Positions 5,337 to 5,411 of a DNA stretch of 5,411 bases are shown here, piece after piece. This DNA comes from Oligoflexia bacterium. Lineage in GTDB: Bacteria; Bdellovibrionota; Bdellovibrionia; Bdellovibrionales; UBA1609. Positions within the stretch are counted from its first letter, which is position 1. Each line of letters starts with the position of its first letter. The notes under the pieces were generated by a model that searched no databases, had not been told where the DNA came from, and saw only the letters and a list, made by a program, of their open reading frames with translations. The DNA is taken from positions 1 through 5,411 of the forward strand of contig JAPPIY010000217.1 of the NCBI GenBank assembly GCA_026914095.1. The letters are read 5' to 3'. The translations under genes and the position numbers were made by a program.

Positions 5337-5411
5337 GGCTCAAATTTGGCATTTTTATAGTTTACTCTCACTGTCTAAAAACCACTAAACCCCTGTGATT
5401 AAAAGCTCTCA

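Noticed and set aside
5293..5352. A 19-residue hydrophobic minus-strand peptide (MPNLSLVFVLSFIYTALSI) before the HNH gene
   Set aside because: It has no SD, is very short, and overlaps the candidate promoter boxes. A leader peptide cannot be excluded but is not supported.

Overview
The window reads as chromosomal or accessory DNA of an AT-rich bacterium, probably Gram-negative. The evidence is dense purine-rich Shine-Dalgarno sites, a lipoprotein signal with a lipobox, and sigma70-like promoter boxes. The species cannot be fixed from this sequence, and an archaeal origin is not formally excluded because topoisomerase VI is mainly archaeal. All confident genes lie on the minus strand.

Positions 1-496 hold the N-terminal 165 residues of an unrecognised small lipoprotein that runs off the left edge. 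Positions 497-1040 are very AT-rich and have no convincing gene. They contain a possible decayed plus-strand minigene (about 830-965) with its own promoter-like boxes and a hairpin/T-tract downstream. Positions 1041-1643 encode a 200-residue protein with an N-terminal coiled coil and a PD-(D/E)XK nuclease-like C-terminal half, preceded by a good SD and a TATAAT box. Positions 1644-2119 are gene-free. They carry a compact 161-bp element with imperfect terminal inverted repeats (1846-2006) and nested internal hairpins, resembling a MITE or REP-type palindromic repeat.

The centre of interest is a tight three-gene minus-strand operon at 5259-2120. In transcription order it is a 98-residue HNH endonuclease-like protein, topoisomerase VI subunit B (GHKL ATPase, 551 aa), and topoisomerase VI subunit A (Spo11-like DNA-cleaving subunit, 391 aa). 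B and A overlap by 11 bp, and the HNH gene ends 22 nt before B. Both Topo VI subunits keep their key catalytic residues: Glu35/Asn39, the DNGPG and RGQQGIG motifs in B; Tyr105, Glu211, Asp263 and Asp265 in A. An active A2B2 type IIB enzyme is therefore expected. Topo VI is rare in bacteria, and its operon-like pairing with an HNH nuclease is the best candidate here for an under-described system, such as a defence, mobile-element or DNA-processing module. That role is an inference; the sequence shows only the genes and their packing.
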